DNA of 64,000 nt from Anadara kagoshimensis (taxonomy: Eukaryota > Mollusca > Bivalvia > Arcoida > Arcidae), in assembly GCA_021292105.1 (NCBI GenBank), contig CM037871.1, positions 17,367,960 through 17,431,959 of the forward strand, in the 5' to 3' direction. Made by a program: the position numbers and the translations under genes. Below are positions 21,321 to 33,480 of this stretch, one piece after another (the first letter of the stretch is position 1; every line of letters starts with the position of its first letter). Below the pieces are notes generated by a model. The model was given only the letters and a program-made list of their open reading frames with translations, was not told the origin of the DNA and searched no databases.

Positions 21321-21765
21321 TACAGTACAGCTTGTCGAAAGTTTAAGTAGCGAAAAGGAGATGAGTTTCCGCTGTGAGATACGGTTAGCTAACTAGTGAC
21401 AGAAAAGCTGCAGAGAAATATATAGCAACTCCAGAAAGGTTACCAAGTAAGAACTAACGAATGGTCCAAATGAGCTACTGATTCGGAACTAATTCATAAG
21501 CCGAGTGTTAAACTTTTGACGTGTCTGTACTGTACGTAAACAACAGGCCTGTCGAAAGTTTTACACCAAGCTTGATAATTGTTGCAAAGTTGACAGCTCA
21601 TTTTGCCTCCTTGTAAGCTATATATAGATAGTTTTATGGCAGCTGCTATTTATATCACGACATCTTTTTGACGACTAGTTATGCACATCTTAGTCACATA
21701 TCAGTCAAGCTGCGATATTGGCTTTTTGGTACAGTGTTTAAGTTTCGAAAGAAATGTAGTGTACC
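21321..21765. mobile_element. Two adjacent MITE-B elements
   Basis: The first runs from 'tacagtacagcttgtcgaaa' to 'gtgtctgtactgta' at 21534. The second starts with 'acaggcctgtcgaaagtttt' at 21541 and ends near 21765. The same pair lies at 47163-47620. Confidence 0.65.
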
Positions 21766-22245
21766 GGTATGCATTTATATTCAGATGTATGCATTTTAAA
21801 TCTAAAGTGATTCAAACTAAAATGGTAATTAACTTTGAGAAATAAAATGTTTCGTAAAAGTATTACAGTTCGAAACGATTCTGAAATATTAGATATTTCT
21901 TGAAAAGATTCTGAAATATTAGATATTTCTTGAAACGATTCTGAAATATTAGATATTTCTGCGAGTGACAACCACGGAAAAGTAAATTATTTTTTTTACA
22001 AAACAAGTAATATGCTGATATAAAATGTTTAAAAATGATTTAAGTTATTTGATTTTTTTTTCAAAATGCAATTACAAACGAGTACGTCAGCAATGCCAAG
22101 AAGTATAACTTAATAAACATCGAAACATATATGGTTTGTCAGGTGTATATCAATGCTAAACCATGCAAGTAATCTTTTTCAAAAGTTCACATTGATTCAG
22201 GTAAACAGTTCAAACCATGCGTAAATTTGATAACATATGAATTGG
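21766..22245. repeat. Block M, copy 3
   Basis: Three 30-bp minisatellite units at about 21868-21960, otherwise as in copy 1. Ends at the MITE-A target, which here is filled by two elements in a row. Confidence 0.75.
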
Positions 22246-22247
22246 TA

Positions 22248-22424
22248 CTGTCAAACCTGTCTATAAAGGCCACCTAAGGGAACCAGTAAAAGTGGCCTTT
22301 ATGGGCAGGTGGCCTTTATACACAGGTTCAAATAATATGAATAAAGAACAATTGGGATACAATTCTTTTGGCCTTTATAAGCAGGTAGCCCTTATAGAGA
22401 TGGTCTTTAAGGCAGGTTGGACTG
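22248..22424. mobile_element. 177-bp Tigger/pogo-like MITE, copy 1
   Basis: Imperfect inverted ends 'ctgtcaaacctgtctataaa' and 'aaggcaggttggactg' of about 30 bp, flanked by TA on both sides (22246-22247 and 22425-22426). The interior repeats 'ggcctttat' several times. Ends of the type CAGTC.AACCTG.CTATAA are typical of pogo/Tigger-like elements (from memory). The same insertion, also 177 bp, is at 48043-48219. Confidence 0.75.
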
Positions 22425-22426
22425 TA

Positions 22427-22670
22427 TAGGCAAACAACATTGACCTGTCCGCTCGACCTTTAATTTTAATATTTATTATGAACAAGTATATTAATATATA
22501 GGGAACACTTGTGTTTATTTCGTCAACATAATGAGATACAATGAGCACGAGAACTGTTCCTGTACGTACTGTGAATCCTGGATTCCTAATACCACCCATT
22601 TCAATGATAGCTTCTCCTATATGAATATTCCTAATGAAAGGTTAAGCAGACAGGTCATTTTGTTTTCCTA
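22427..22670. mobile_element. MITE-A, site 1, copy 3
   Basis: TAGGCAAACAACATTGACCT at the left and 'gttttccta' at the right. It directly follows the Tigger-like MITE, sharing the TA between them. Confidence 0.8.
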
Positions 22671-22682
22671 TACCTAACACCA

Positions 22683-22880
22683 AGTACCATGCTTGATAAT
22701 TATTGCAGAGTTAGGATCTCATGTTTACTCCTTGTTACCTACCTGTATATATAGACAGTTTTTGGCAGCTGCTATCTGTATCATGACATCTTTTCGAACA
22801 CTTGGTATCCAGTGGCAGTCCAGCTGCCACTTCCTTTTGTTGATACAGTGTTTAGTGTCGATAGTTCTGTACTGTATACA
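22683..22880. mobile_element. MITE-B-like fragment
   Basis: Interior and right end only ('ggcagctgctatctgtatca', 'cagtgtttagtgtcgatag'); related to 21541-21765. The overlapping 83- and 63-codon frames in opposite directions have no family match. Confidence 0.5.
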
Positions 22881-22899
22881 TTTATATTCAGATATAAAG

Positions 22900-23250
22900 G
22901 ATGGAATATGTTTCATAAATGTATTACAGATTAAACGATTCTGAAATATTAGATATTTCTGCGAGTGACAACCACGAAAAAGTAAATTATTTTTTTTTTA
23001 CAAAACAAGTAATATGCAGATTTAAAATGTCTAAACACGATTAAAAAGTTTTGAATTTTACAAAATGCAATTACAAACGATTACGTCAGCAATTCCAATT
23101 AAAACTTAATAAACGATGAAACATATATGGTTTGTCAGGTGTGTATCAATACTTAACCATGTAAGGATTCCTTTTCAAAAGTTCACAACATTGATTCAGG
23201 TAAACAGTTAAGATCATGCGTAAATTTTATTTGATAACATATCAATTGGT
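22900..23250. repeat. Block M, copy 4
   Basis: One 30-bp minisatellite unit, then the usual order. Second M block in succession; the doublet recurs at 33.5-34.9 kb and 47.6-49.2 kb. Confidence 0.7.
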
Positions 23251-23251
23251 A

Positions 23252-23484
23252 TAGGCAAACAACTTTGACCTGTTAGCTTGACATTTAATTAAATATTTAT
23301 TAAGAACGAGTATATTAATATTATTAACATACGTATCTATTTCGTCTCTATAATTAGAAACAATAAGCACGAAAACTGTTCCTAAATGTACTGTAAATTC
23401 TGATACCAACCACGCCATGGATGGCTTTTTTTATATGAATATTTCTAATGAAAGGTAAAGGGACAGGTCAATGTTGTTTTCCTA
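23252..23484. mobile_element. MITE-A, site 1, copy 4
   Basis: Left end 'taggcaaacaactttgacct', right end 'gacaggtcaatgttgttttc'. Same target as in the other M blocks. Confidence 0.75.
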
Positions 23485-23569
23485 GTTGAGTTGAGTAACA
23501 AATTAATCAAAAACAAACACACCAGTCCATGGCCAATTCACATTCTCAAAAAAAAACAAAGGAAAAACT

Positions 23570-24120
23570 AATTCAGTTCAACGCATGAACTTCCATCAAA
23601 AAAGTAAGGCCTGGTGCTCGGGAAGGATAAGACCTTTTGTCTGTCCAGTTGCGTAACTGATTAAATGGTTTCAATTTCGTAATCTTCATTCACTTTACTG
23701 TAGCGTACTGTACTTACACAATTTAATTTTCACGACATTTGCCGTTGTACATAAATAAATTATGTTTTAAATAGCGACGTCAGATGAAAGGCAGTGCAAT
23801 TTTGTAAGGGAATTATATCAAACTTGGCTGGATCTTTCTATATGAATATTCTTTAGTAAAGGTCAACCGGACAGGTCAATGTTATTTGCCTGTAAGCCAA
23901 AATAAGACAAACGCTAAGATTTTTTAATTGACGGTATTTGGAAGTAGGTACTAGATAAAATTGATTTCACACGTGCCGGATGTGTACTACCTAAACAATT
24001 TACCTTTCCGAAGCAAACGGTCTCTCTTCCCTGGTTTAAGTTCACGATTTTACATTTGTAGCTTAATTTGCAAACCTTTTGCTTTTTGGAAGATGATTCG
24101 ACATTGGATCAGTAGGTCTG
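23570..24120. repeat. Block IR, copy 3, with half MITE-A
   Basis: Minus tail at about 23585-23645 and plus tail at 23965-24120 ('cacacgtgccggatgtgtac', 'aacaatttacctttccga', 'tttaagttcacgatttta'). At site 2 only the right half of MITE-A remains (23823-23892). Confidence 0.7.
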
Positions 24121-24140
24121 TGTTAAATAGAGAATTCTAA

Positions 24141-24311
24141 TATGAACTGCGTTTTACTTCATATGAAACATAAAAAGAGCCATACCGTCGTTAACGTGAG
24201 GCGAATATATCACCCGGTGGCACAGCCACCTGGGGATGTTTTCTTCCGCATGTGAACTCCAGCCCGTGTATTATTCGACGATATGCCACAGGTAAATGTT
24301 GATTATTTCTA
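24141..24311. mobile_element. 171-bp insertion in block B, class unknown
   Basis: Relative to other B blocks ('gagaattctacaacattcaac') the sequence is interrupted after 'gaattcta' and resumes with 'aaattctactacattgaac'. This gives a direct repeat of about 7 bp (aattcta). The insert contains 'cccggtggcacagccacctgg', a short hairpin, but no obvious long inverted ends. Confidence 0.6.
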
Positions 24312-25500
24312 AATTCTACTACATTGAACCACTTTCAAGCTTATTTGTTATGAAACGTTGATTCTATACAAACAGATTGAAGCCAATACATTAGCCTACT
24401 GCAATGATAATCGTTCATTTTACATAATGTTTTATAAAATGTCACTTGTCTTTTATACAAATGTGTTACAATGGAAATCCGCAAGTATAGTCCCGTTTCC
24501 TCTACCTAATAAGGTAGCGATATCCTCGGAAATAATGTGTCAAACCAATTATTTTATATGCGTGTGTTCAATGGAAGTCTTGCTTGTGTGTTTTTGTGTT
24601 AACAATAATCACTCTTTTACACGTAATGATATTGTATTTGATTAGTCATAAACAGTACAAACGGTTATTCAATAGAGTAATTTTAATATTATATAGTTGT
24701 CTTCTCAAATTTCTGACAACATAATTGACCAGTATAGCTGTATGACACTTAGTCTATGAGCTGTATTGTGCGTAAGCCAAAAAGTTAATGATGGCAATTC
24801 ATTAACATTTTTTCCTTCGTTAATTCATTGTATATAATATTGACAGTAAGGGACACATGTGGTTGGAATAGAGTACGAATGCCGAAAACCAGTCTTTATG
24901 AAAGGGAACTAGCTGTATTGCCGTTATTGCAAATCAATCAGTGTTTTAGTTATATAATGATAAAGCAGAAGATGTTTTGTATTATAAAATTGTCTAATTA
25001 TCTGCTTCCAAATTGTTAAAGTTTAATTTATTTTCTTTTACGTTAAACAACGTTTAAAGTTGTTCACGTCACAAAATCAGCAAGGTGTTGTAAAAATACT
25101 TTGATCTGGTTGCTCTGGTTTTCTTTTTTCTTTTTTTAAAAAACAGAATACTTCGATTTATTTATTTATTTATTTATTTATATTTATTTATTTATTTATT
25201 TATTTATTTATATATTTATTTGTTTATTTATTATTGATTCTGCTGTTAGTTATTTACTTGTTGGTTCAATGTTTTCCACGAAAACATGCATATTAAAAAG
25301 TGTAAAGTATGCGTTAACTATATAAAATGCCGGAATGCGATATTTATTTATTATGTTATTATTGATACACTTTTTGGTTCAATGTGCTTCGCTAAAGCAT
25401 TGATATCCATAACTGGCACAACGTATCATTATGAGCTAACGACTTTAAAAGAATGCAATTGTGAATTCTGAAAGGGAGATAATTCTATAGGTTATAGATT
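24312..25500. repeat. Block B, copy 2
   Basis: As copy 1; the TTTA array is at 25157-25240. The 95-codon frame at 24358-24645 is not kept in the other B blocks. Confidence 0.7.
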
Positions 25501-25938
25501 TATAAAAACTCAGCTCTATAATCCTGATAATTAATTTTTCCTCGTGTTGAAAGATGAATGAAGACATTTACCTCCAGCTTCCCAAACAGATAATACAGTT
25601 GTAACCGACAGGTGTTTTTCTCGTAATCATAAATAAGAAAAAATATTTCATCACTACTGAAGGTAAACAAAAATTATCTTTATTAGTTTTTATGTTGTCT
25701 GGTTCGTTAATTAGCCCAATAAATGCAAACGGGATGTATTTTTTCAATTAATGATGCTGTGCTGTATATATAGTTATATCTCCTAGATAATAACAGGTTA
25801 TAAACAGCTCCACAATAGAAAAATGATTTGTCAAACTCTTTAACGAGAATATTAAATCTACAGAACATTCGTATGGTTGATAAGTTGGTAGTAATCGCTC
25901 CGAAAATTGGAGGTCGTTGTTCGTACCCCGGCCGGATC
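25501..25938. repeat. Block C, copy 3, ending in tRNA-like head
   Basis: Block C landmarks, then at 25871-25938 a diverged version of the 20324 tRNA-like element: 'gataagttggtagtaatcgc' (A-box side) and 'tgttcgtaccccggccgga' (B-box side). The acceptor pairing is lost. Confidence 0.6.
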
Positions 25939-26640
25939 TTCAGGACCAAGACCATTTTGTTATCGAAGTACCATTAAAGCAAACATATTCTGTTTGTGTG
26001 GATTATTTAAACGCTCTATTGATAATTACTAGTAGCTTACCGATCTCTAAAATTCGACTATAATTTCAACTAGATATGACTGTATTGCTCCTAAAGATTC
26101 TTAACTACTTTTTTGTTTGTTTAATTCTTATTGTCAGATCGAACGATTAACATGTCTGAAAAAGTAAATAATGTGAATGTTAAACTTATTTCTGGCAGGG
26201 CACATTAGGCATACATCAAAACAAATGCTAATGCAATTCTAAATGTAGATCTTTCTACGGTAATGGAAATCTTTATTAAATCGTTCGAGTTTTTTGCCAA
26301 CATTAATAAGAACATAAAATGCATTATACACGTTTTATGCCAACTGCTGCTGTTTGGTGAAGAAACTTGCAAAAATTTTTATTGCTATTGCCATTCTAAC
26401 TGTACCTCTTTCTAAATAAGTGCCAGTGTATATCAAATCATTTCTGTTTTCTGCCAACATCAATAAAACTTGATTTGAGTCAATTCCCAAACTGAATATT
26501 ACTCTCTTTTTATGCCGCTACATACCAACTTTCTAGACAAAAATAAGTCTTTATTATACCCAGAAGATATATATCCATATGTTTATAGACTGAATTGTTG
26601 TATGCATGTATGTAAGAGGAGGTAAATAAATGTGTTTTAT
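25939..26640. repeat. Block D, copy 3
   Basis: Same landmarks and order as copy 1; closely matches copies at 37540 and 51780. Confidence 0.7.
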
Positions 26641-27290
26641 ATTTCAATTTTTAAAGTCTAAATTTTAAAGCAAACTTATTTTTATTTCCTTTATGTATTC
26701 ATAAACACACATGCGGATCTTTGTCCAAATTATAATTCGAAAATCAAAGTAAAAACTGGTAAAAATTTTTCTGTCTTTAAATTCTTAAAGTCTAAATTTT
26801 AATACTTACTTACATTTATTTCGTTTAAGCAATCATAAAAACACATTGTCCAAATTATAATTCGAAAATCAAAGTAAATCTGTCAAATTGTGTTTTATCT
26901 TTAAATTCTAAGTTTTAAAACCTTTTTATTTTTATTCCTTGTTTATTTAATCATAAACACACATACGGATCTTTGTCCAAATTATAATTCGAAAATCAAA
27001 GTAAAAACTGGTAAATTTTTTTCTGTCTTTCAATTCTTAAAGTCTAAATTTTAATACTTACTTACTTTTATTTCGTTTAAGCAATCATAAACACACATTG
27101 TCCAAATTATAATTCGAAAATTAAAATAAATCTGTCAAATTGTGTTTTATCTTTAAATTCTTAAAGTCTAAGTTTTAAAACTTTTTTATTTTTATTCCTT
27201 GTTTATTTAATCATAAACACGTATGCTGATCTTTGTCCTATTCATAATTCCAAAAGCAAAGTAAAAACTGGCAAATCATGTTTAACACGT
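26641..27290. repeat. About 130-bp minisatellite, longest array
   Basis: About five units with 'gatctttgtccaaattataattcg' type segments; alternate units resemble each other, suggesting duplication of unit pairs. Ends in the minus retroelement tail. Confidence 0.7.
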
Positions 27291-27429
27291 GAACTCTTAC
27301 AAGGGACGTGTGCTGCTCTTGTGCTACAGGAAAGTTGGCACCTTTTTATCTAGCTACAACCGCCACGCGTGTTATCAAAATAAAAAATCAAAGGAACATG
27401 GAACTATGAGAAGTCAAATATATCCAGGG

Positions 27430-27700
27430 TAATTTTGGATACTGATATATGATAATACTTCTAAACAATATTGTAATGAAGGCCCTAATTTTTTTGAGGG
27501 CCTTGATAAGCCTAAGCTTGCAATATCTCTGGTCCACAGTTTATTTTTAAGCAGCTTGCTTCGATGTCTAAATTACCCGTAGTGGAAACAAATTGAAGGT
27601 CTACCCTAGCATATTAATTGTGAAACATCATAAGCTGGAGAAGTAGATTTATTGCTGCATACAAAAGAAAAGTTTACTGTAGGAAAATGAATTTGTTTTA
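27430..27700 (-). pseudogene. Decayed reverse-transcriptase C-terminal fragment (A3)
   Basis: Nearly the same sequence as 3420-3700, with the same broken frame. Matches the better-preserved fragments at 39491-39676 (minus) and 38364-38798 (plus). Confidence 0.65.
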
Positions 27701-29353
27701 TCTCTATCGATACATGTAGATATATTAAGATATGGTAAACACTTATGTCGTCAGCACAATCATTAACAGTGTGAATAAGAATATCTACAAATTATTTTCA
27801 GTCCTGCATATGTTGATTTAAATTTGATAAAACACGCAAATACTTCAATATTATAATGGTAATTTAAAAAAGCTATCATAATATAAACGAAAATAATAAT
27901 ATTTGGAAAACGTTTGTCACTTAAATTGCTGAAGTTTTCTCCTGTTTTAATTCTGTCTATTTTCGTTATATATTTCACATTTTGCCAAAATTGTGTTTAC
28001 TTTCTGTTTTTATCAAAACCCTACCTTCTTTATGATTTTATCTTTAAGCAAAATATCTGGTAATTCTAACAGCTGATAAGATAACTCATTTATGATTTTT
28101 TTTCCGTTTTCCTTTTACTCTTCTTTTTCATACCATTGACTAACCATGTTATAAATCCCAAGATTGCAATCTTTCATTTAGTTAATAAACTTCAACACTT
28201 TTATGCATTTCAGAAATAGAATTGATTTTACGATGACAGAAAGAGTCTAACTTATTCTCTAAAAATATTTGATAAGTTTATCAAGGCAATGCTACTGAGC
28301 TGGAACAAAACGTATTTACAGATGCTGATAAATAAAAAAATCATTTGGCTTCAGTTCTGGATTTTCCTGATGTACAGTACAGACCTGTCGAAATTTTAAC
28401 ATTCCGCTAGCGAATTTGTGACAGAATATTTCGGTCCCTTGTAAACTACAGAACAAACCTGTCGATAGTTTAACATTGAGCTAACGAAATCTAGTCGAAG
28501 CTCGGATGCCAAGTCGCAGAGATAGGGATAGCAAGTACATGGCTGAAAAATATAGAGATATACATAGCAGCTGTCTAGATATAGCTATAAGAGACCGAGA
28601 TAATATGCCAATTCGTTATTAATTCGTTAACTAAGTGTTAAATTTTCGACAGGTCTGTACTGTATATCTCAACAGATTTTAGGCAGCTGTTAAACGTTTC
28701 ATGTTCTAGCTATATGAAACCACGACAATTCTGATGTCAAGCTTTTATTTCTTTACGTTCACTAAGTGTAAAACTTTCGACAGGTCTGTAGTGTTTGTAT
28801 AATGCGTTTCATTCATGATGGTTTAAATCTTGCCCAAGTTTTTTCAACAAAAATCTTCCTTAACAGCTTTACAACTTTTTTTGTTTTAACGGATGCAATG
28901 ATTGGTAAAATCAATTTTTGACACGCCTATGATAAGAGAATTTTTTTAATTTATTCACTGATAAATAACGATTATTACATAACTGAATACTGTCTAATTA
29001 TTTCTACAGTACAAACCTGTCAAGAGAGCTCAAGAAAAGAAATAGAAGCTGCTGGGCCGAGGGACCAATAACCTAACTAGAGAAAGACATACGTGTAGTA
29101 GCTGACAAAAATCTGTCGAGATATAGCTCGTTAGTGTCGAGTCGGTAGCTAATTTTGTAAGCTACATCTCGACAGCTGCCACCTATTTCTTGGAATGTTT
29201 TCCGCAAACTAGCTATCCACATCTCGGCCTCTCGGCAGCCTAACGTCGACTCATTTTCTTTAATTTAGTGTTTAAACTTTCATAAGGTCTGTTTTTAAAT
29301 TGGTTATATGAACTGTAAGCATTATTTTTAAATTCTTCAGCTCTCGACAAAAC

Positions 29354-29551
29354 ATGACTGTTAAAAGAGTTTTAAGGATTATTGTAAGAGACAATTTACA
29401 ACCCCCTAGAGGAAGACGGTCTCTAAATTTTATATCACATTTATTACTTGTGACATGGAACAAAGTGTTTAGAGAAACGATGCGAAGAATATTGCCGACT
29501 AATGTTTATTCCCCGTGTAAATGTGTTCTGAAGACAAGACAGATCGGGTAA
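29354..29551 (+). pseudogene. 65-codon frame conserved in A3 and A5
   Basis: Starts MTVKRVLRIIVRDN and is arginine-rich. The same frame is open at 54895-55092 with two or three replacements. The copy at about 41283 has an in-frame stop after LLLVT, and A1 and A2 are degraded. I do not recognise it. It is most likely chance retention of an open frame between young duplicates. Confidence 0.25.
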
Positions 29552-29999
29552 AAAGTTTTACTGCAATTGGTTTAAAAGGACATGGTCCAAAGATTTAATG
29601 CCACATCAGCAATTTTCCAGTTGTTCTCGACTAGACGCGTTTTTATATTATTCTCTAAGGCTAATGCAAATTTGCGTGAGTTTTGTAAAAGAATAAGGAC
29701 AAAGGAGCATTTTTGTACTTGCAGTCGACTGGGTTGAACCAACAGCGACGATACGTCTTGATTTTTAAGGGTAACGTCTTAAGTTCTGTGCAACCAACCG
29801 CGGTCCTTTTAACGTGAATTGAATAGAACTTACTGAAATGAATTCCTGTTTCTTTCAGTCTATAATACTGTATCTATGCTTATTTAAATATTAATGCTCA
29901 TTATAATTATGTATTCACCGCATGCTCCGTTGTTTTTAATCATTTGCTCTGGTTTCTCGATGCGTTAGAAAAGTACGTGTTTTACACTTTATATTCCTC

Positions 30000-30450
30000 A
30001 TTTAATCAAACCCTCAAACTTGTTACCACCCCCACAATCAGTTTGAGGTGGGTATATAGGAATCACTATGTCTAGATCTAACGGTCCGTCTGTCTGTCTA
30101 TTCGTTTAAAATCGTGCCCGGGTCATATAACATAATTGCTTTGGACGACTATCATAAAACTTCACATGAATAATCTTCATCGTCCAACGATGAGCCTTGA
30201 TCTTAAACTAAGGTCATATAGGAAAGGTTAAAGTTGCAGGGAAACATCAAACCCTTGTAGATATTGGGACCGAGGGTATTTGGCTCTCAAGAGACAGTTC
30301 TTTTTTCACCCTTTGACAGATCTTAGTGTGACAATGTTTGTCAGTTCACTTACGAGTGGTTTTATCTGGTCACTCAGTTTCACTCTAAAATCCCGGAACT
30401 GATCGCTTTCATACAAGTGAAAAATTCGATCGGGGACGTAAAATGTCTTT
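30000..30450. repeat. Dispersed 'GTCCGTCTGTC' invertebrate repeat, copy 1
   Basis: Contains 'ttgaggtgggtatataggaa', 'tccgtctgtctgtctat', 'gtgcccgggtcatata' and 'aatcttcatcgtccaacgat'. A repeat of this type is very common in mollusc and other marine invertebrate genomes (from memory; class unknown to me). Copies at 41940-42350 and 55555-55975 show it was carried along with the block. Confidence 0.6.
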
Positions 30451-31063
30451 ACTCTCATATCCACACTACGCTATTTGAAAATAATGTAAAAATCTAACAA
30501 CAAAATTGTTTACCTTTATTTTCATGCCAAACTATATTCCAAATCAGTAACTAAAATCGGGTAAACAAGATAGAAAATACATCAATGGTTATTTTTTTCA
30601 TCATAAAAAATATAATAAAATGATTTCTATTTCTTACGCATTAAATGTTTAACTCAAAAGAAAATTGCAATTTCTGAGGATTTATAACTGACGGTGAGAT
30701 TTTTAGGAATAGACATGATTTATTTTGACAACTAGAAAAATATAAGGAATCCGATATAAATTCTTTCAATTATTTTACTCTATGGTTATATAATCGTATG
30801 GGAGATTGTTGATTAAATTTAAATAACCTACAAAGACGTTTGTCTTGTTGAAAGAAATGGTTAAGAAACCTTTTAAGACGAAAGCCAAATGCTTTTGTCA
30901 TATATATGTGTACTAATCTAACTGATATGTGCAGTTAATAAATGTAAAGTACATACAGACCTGTCTAACGGTTAACACTAAACTATCGAATTAGTGCGGA
31001 ATCGGCAGTTGTTTGTTAGTTATATCTCGAAAGTCGTTCGACATGCACAATTCCTAAATATAT

Positions 31064-31065
<2 letters not shown>
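30451..31065. repeat. A-to-E spacer, copy 2
   Basis: AT-rich, as 42440-43000 and 56040-56560. Contains a partial MITE-B left end near 30955 ('acagacctgtctaacggtta'). No gene. Confidence 0.6.
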
Positions 31066-31115
<50 letters not shown>

Positions 31116-31136
31116 TATATATATATATATATATAA
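31066..31136. repeat. (TA)n microsatellite
   Basis: About 70 bp of TA repeats at a place where copy 3 has about six units (42994-43006) and copy 4 has none (56560). The 61-codon minus frame here is a reading of this array. Confidence 0.9.
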
Positions 31137-32480
31137 ACAACCACAATGCATAAAAATTTCCAAAGAGTCCAAGTACACTCCGATCAGGGAGTTTCTACTT
31201 ATCACCAGTACAAAGATGACCGTTAATACCCTATTGCAGCTAACAGACAAACGAACTTGCTTTGCGATGCGATGTAAAATAGCAGTATTACAACAACAGA
31301 ATAAACCAGCAAAACAAAATTCCTCAACAAAACGTAGTCCAAATTAACCATGATATCTTGGTTTTATTTCGAAAGATGCAGTGAAAAAGTTAACAAATAA
31401 ATAAAAAAAGTCATCAATCTTTCTATCATGTCCTGCTGAACAAAGTACCTAATAACAAGTTTGTACCTTAGAGTAGCCCAATCTGTCTTCAACAACCACC
31501 ATAGTGTATAAAGGTGTTCTGAAGAGATCAAGTACACTTCGCGTCGGGAGGTTGCAGGGATCATAGGTTTGTCTACTTCATGATGTGTATTACATACCTA
31601 GCGATTTATCATTACGGCGTATCAGTAGATTTGATCAAATATGTCGATAAAATTGTTAACGACGCGAGAACAAAGTAAACATAATAAAAGAAAATCAAAC
31701 TTGATAAGAACTTTCAAAATCGTTTGGTTCTTTCAAATTGGTTTTCTCTGCAGGCGTTCGGTGTGAAGAGGACATAGCATCTACTAGTTCCCTGGTTGTC
31801 AGCATAATGTCCTTGGGGATCATAAATATTTCTATGCGTTTTCACTCTGTGAAGCATAATCTTGAAGGGCGCGCTAGAAAGAAAGCAAACCAAGAAAACA
31901 AATTCTCAAATACCAAGCTTACACGAATTTGTTCTTTAGTTATTCCTTAGAATTGAATAAACTTTCTATCGTCGCGAATACCTGAAAATTGTTGATGCGA
32001 AACTAAACAACAATGTGACAACATCAAGAACAACAAGTTTCATCTTTGATAGTTAATTGATAAAAACATAATATTTCAACAAAACCTATTTTAATTGAAC
32101 CTTGACATTTCGGTTTTATTTCGATTTATCAAATAATTTTGATGCACTGTAAAAAAATATAGTTATCAATCTTTATATCTATCAAGACCCGCTGAACAAA
32201 GTACAGAATAATGAGTTTGTACCTTAAAATAAACCCATCTGTCTTCAACAACCACCAAGATGCATAAAGGTGTTCTTAGAAGACCAAATACACTCTGATT
32301 CGGCGGTTTTCAGGGATCACAGGTTTGTCTGTTTCATGCTGTTTATTACAAACCTAGCGATTCATCATTGCGGTGTATCAGTAAATTTGATCAAACCTGT
32401 CGATAAAATCCTTAACGACGCGAGAACAAAGTAAACATAATAAAAGTATATCAAACTTGATAAGAACTTTAAAGAATGTT
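31137..32480. repeat. Block E array 2, two units of about 760 bp
   Basis: Partial first unit at 31137, full units with 'ctagcgatt.atcatt' at about 31597 and 32351. The minus frame of the type MIP..SR.EVYLISSEHLY is open at 31364-31564. Confidence 0.8.
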
Positions 32481-33480
32481 AAAATAATTATTCCTACTGA
32501 TTTAAAAACACTGCCAAGCATGATGTGCGGCACTGAGCTACCGTAAAATACAAAAATATCGACAATGTATTAGAAAATCTGTCAATTGAGACATCTTAAG
32601 ATGGAAGATCAAAACTGTTTTAATAACATTATACGAATTTACCACCTGTTCATCACATTTATGTGTGACTTTTCTTATCAATGTAGTGTTATATTTGACT
32701 CGGAAATGAAATATAAAGCAAATTCCTTGACATTTATTTCGTATTTAGTTACTATCTACAACCTGGCAGAGGCAAACATACCGATTGTTGGCTTCATTCC
32801 CGTATTTTTACTCTGTCAATACTTAGGAATATAAATGTTGTTCATTTACATTAAAAAATATCATGATTCGTCAAAATTTGAACAAGTTGTCATTTAACTG
32901 AGATCGGTCTGGAAATTTAAAAACTTTTAATAACATATTTTACTTTAACAGTGTGCAATTTTTCATATTAGGTATACTAAAAATTAAATGTAATACTTTA
33001 AATACCCTACTAATTATTGTCAAAGAAAAATTAGATCAAATCTCCCGGAGATTTCATGTTAACTATTTCTTTTTAATGTACTTTTATATTCTGCTTTCAA
33101 TTTTAATTTAAATAAAAGTAAAAGTTTTTCATTGTGTGATATTTCATTCTAGAAATATTTTGAAAATAGTTATAAAACCTTTGATTTTTTTTCATTTTTT
33201 AAAGGTTATAGTTTCGCATGGTATAATTTGTAATGCACAATATATTTCAAAAATAGTCATGTAGTAATCATAATGAATCAAAACAAACGTGCAAATGCAA
33301 GTCCAAATGACAATCCAAAAGCTAAGTGTAAACTTCGAAAATTGGAATAATGTTAAACATATGGACGTCCACCAGAGAAGTGAGGCCGTGTTCTCCGGAA
33401 GGATAAGCACCTCTTGTTTGGATAGCTGCATCCGCCGCGTTTGTAATCAAAATTTAGAATGTAAGGAAATTCAAACTATA
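32481..33480. repeat. Block F, copy 3
   Basis: First half as in the other F blocks. After 'taccctactaatta' (about 33010) it follows the version seen at 1-640 instead of that at 19480, 44950 and 58500. A minus retroelement tail lies at 33290-33450. The frames at 32586, 33192 and 33289 overlap and are not conserved. Confidence 0.7.

Larger units (their letters stand above)
27291..29990. repeat. Block A, copy A3
   Basis: Minus tail (27291-27410), reverse-transcriptase remnant, MITE-B at 28372-28664 (with doubled left end) and MITE-B subtype 2 at 29005-29291. No mariner. Right part matches 41220-41930 and 54830-55550. Confidence 0.75.

Noticed and set aside
31065-31250. Tyr/Ile repeat frame on the minus strand
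   Set aside because: A translation of the TA microsatellite.
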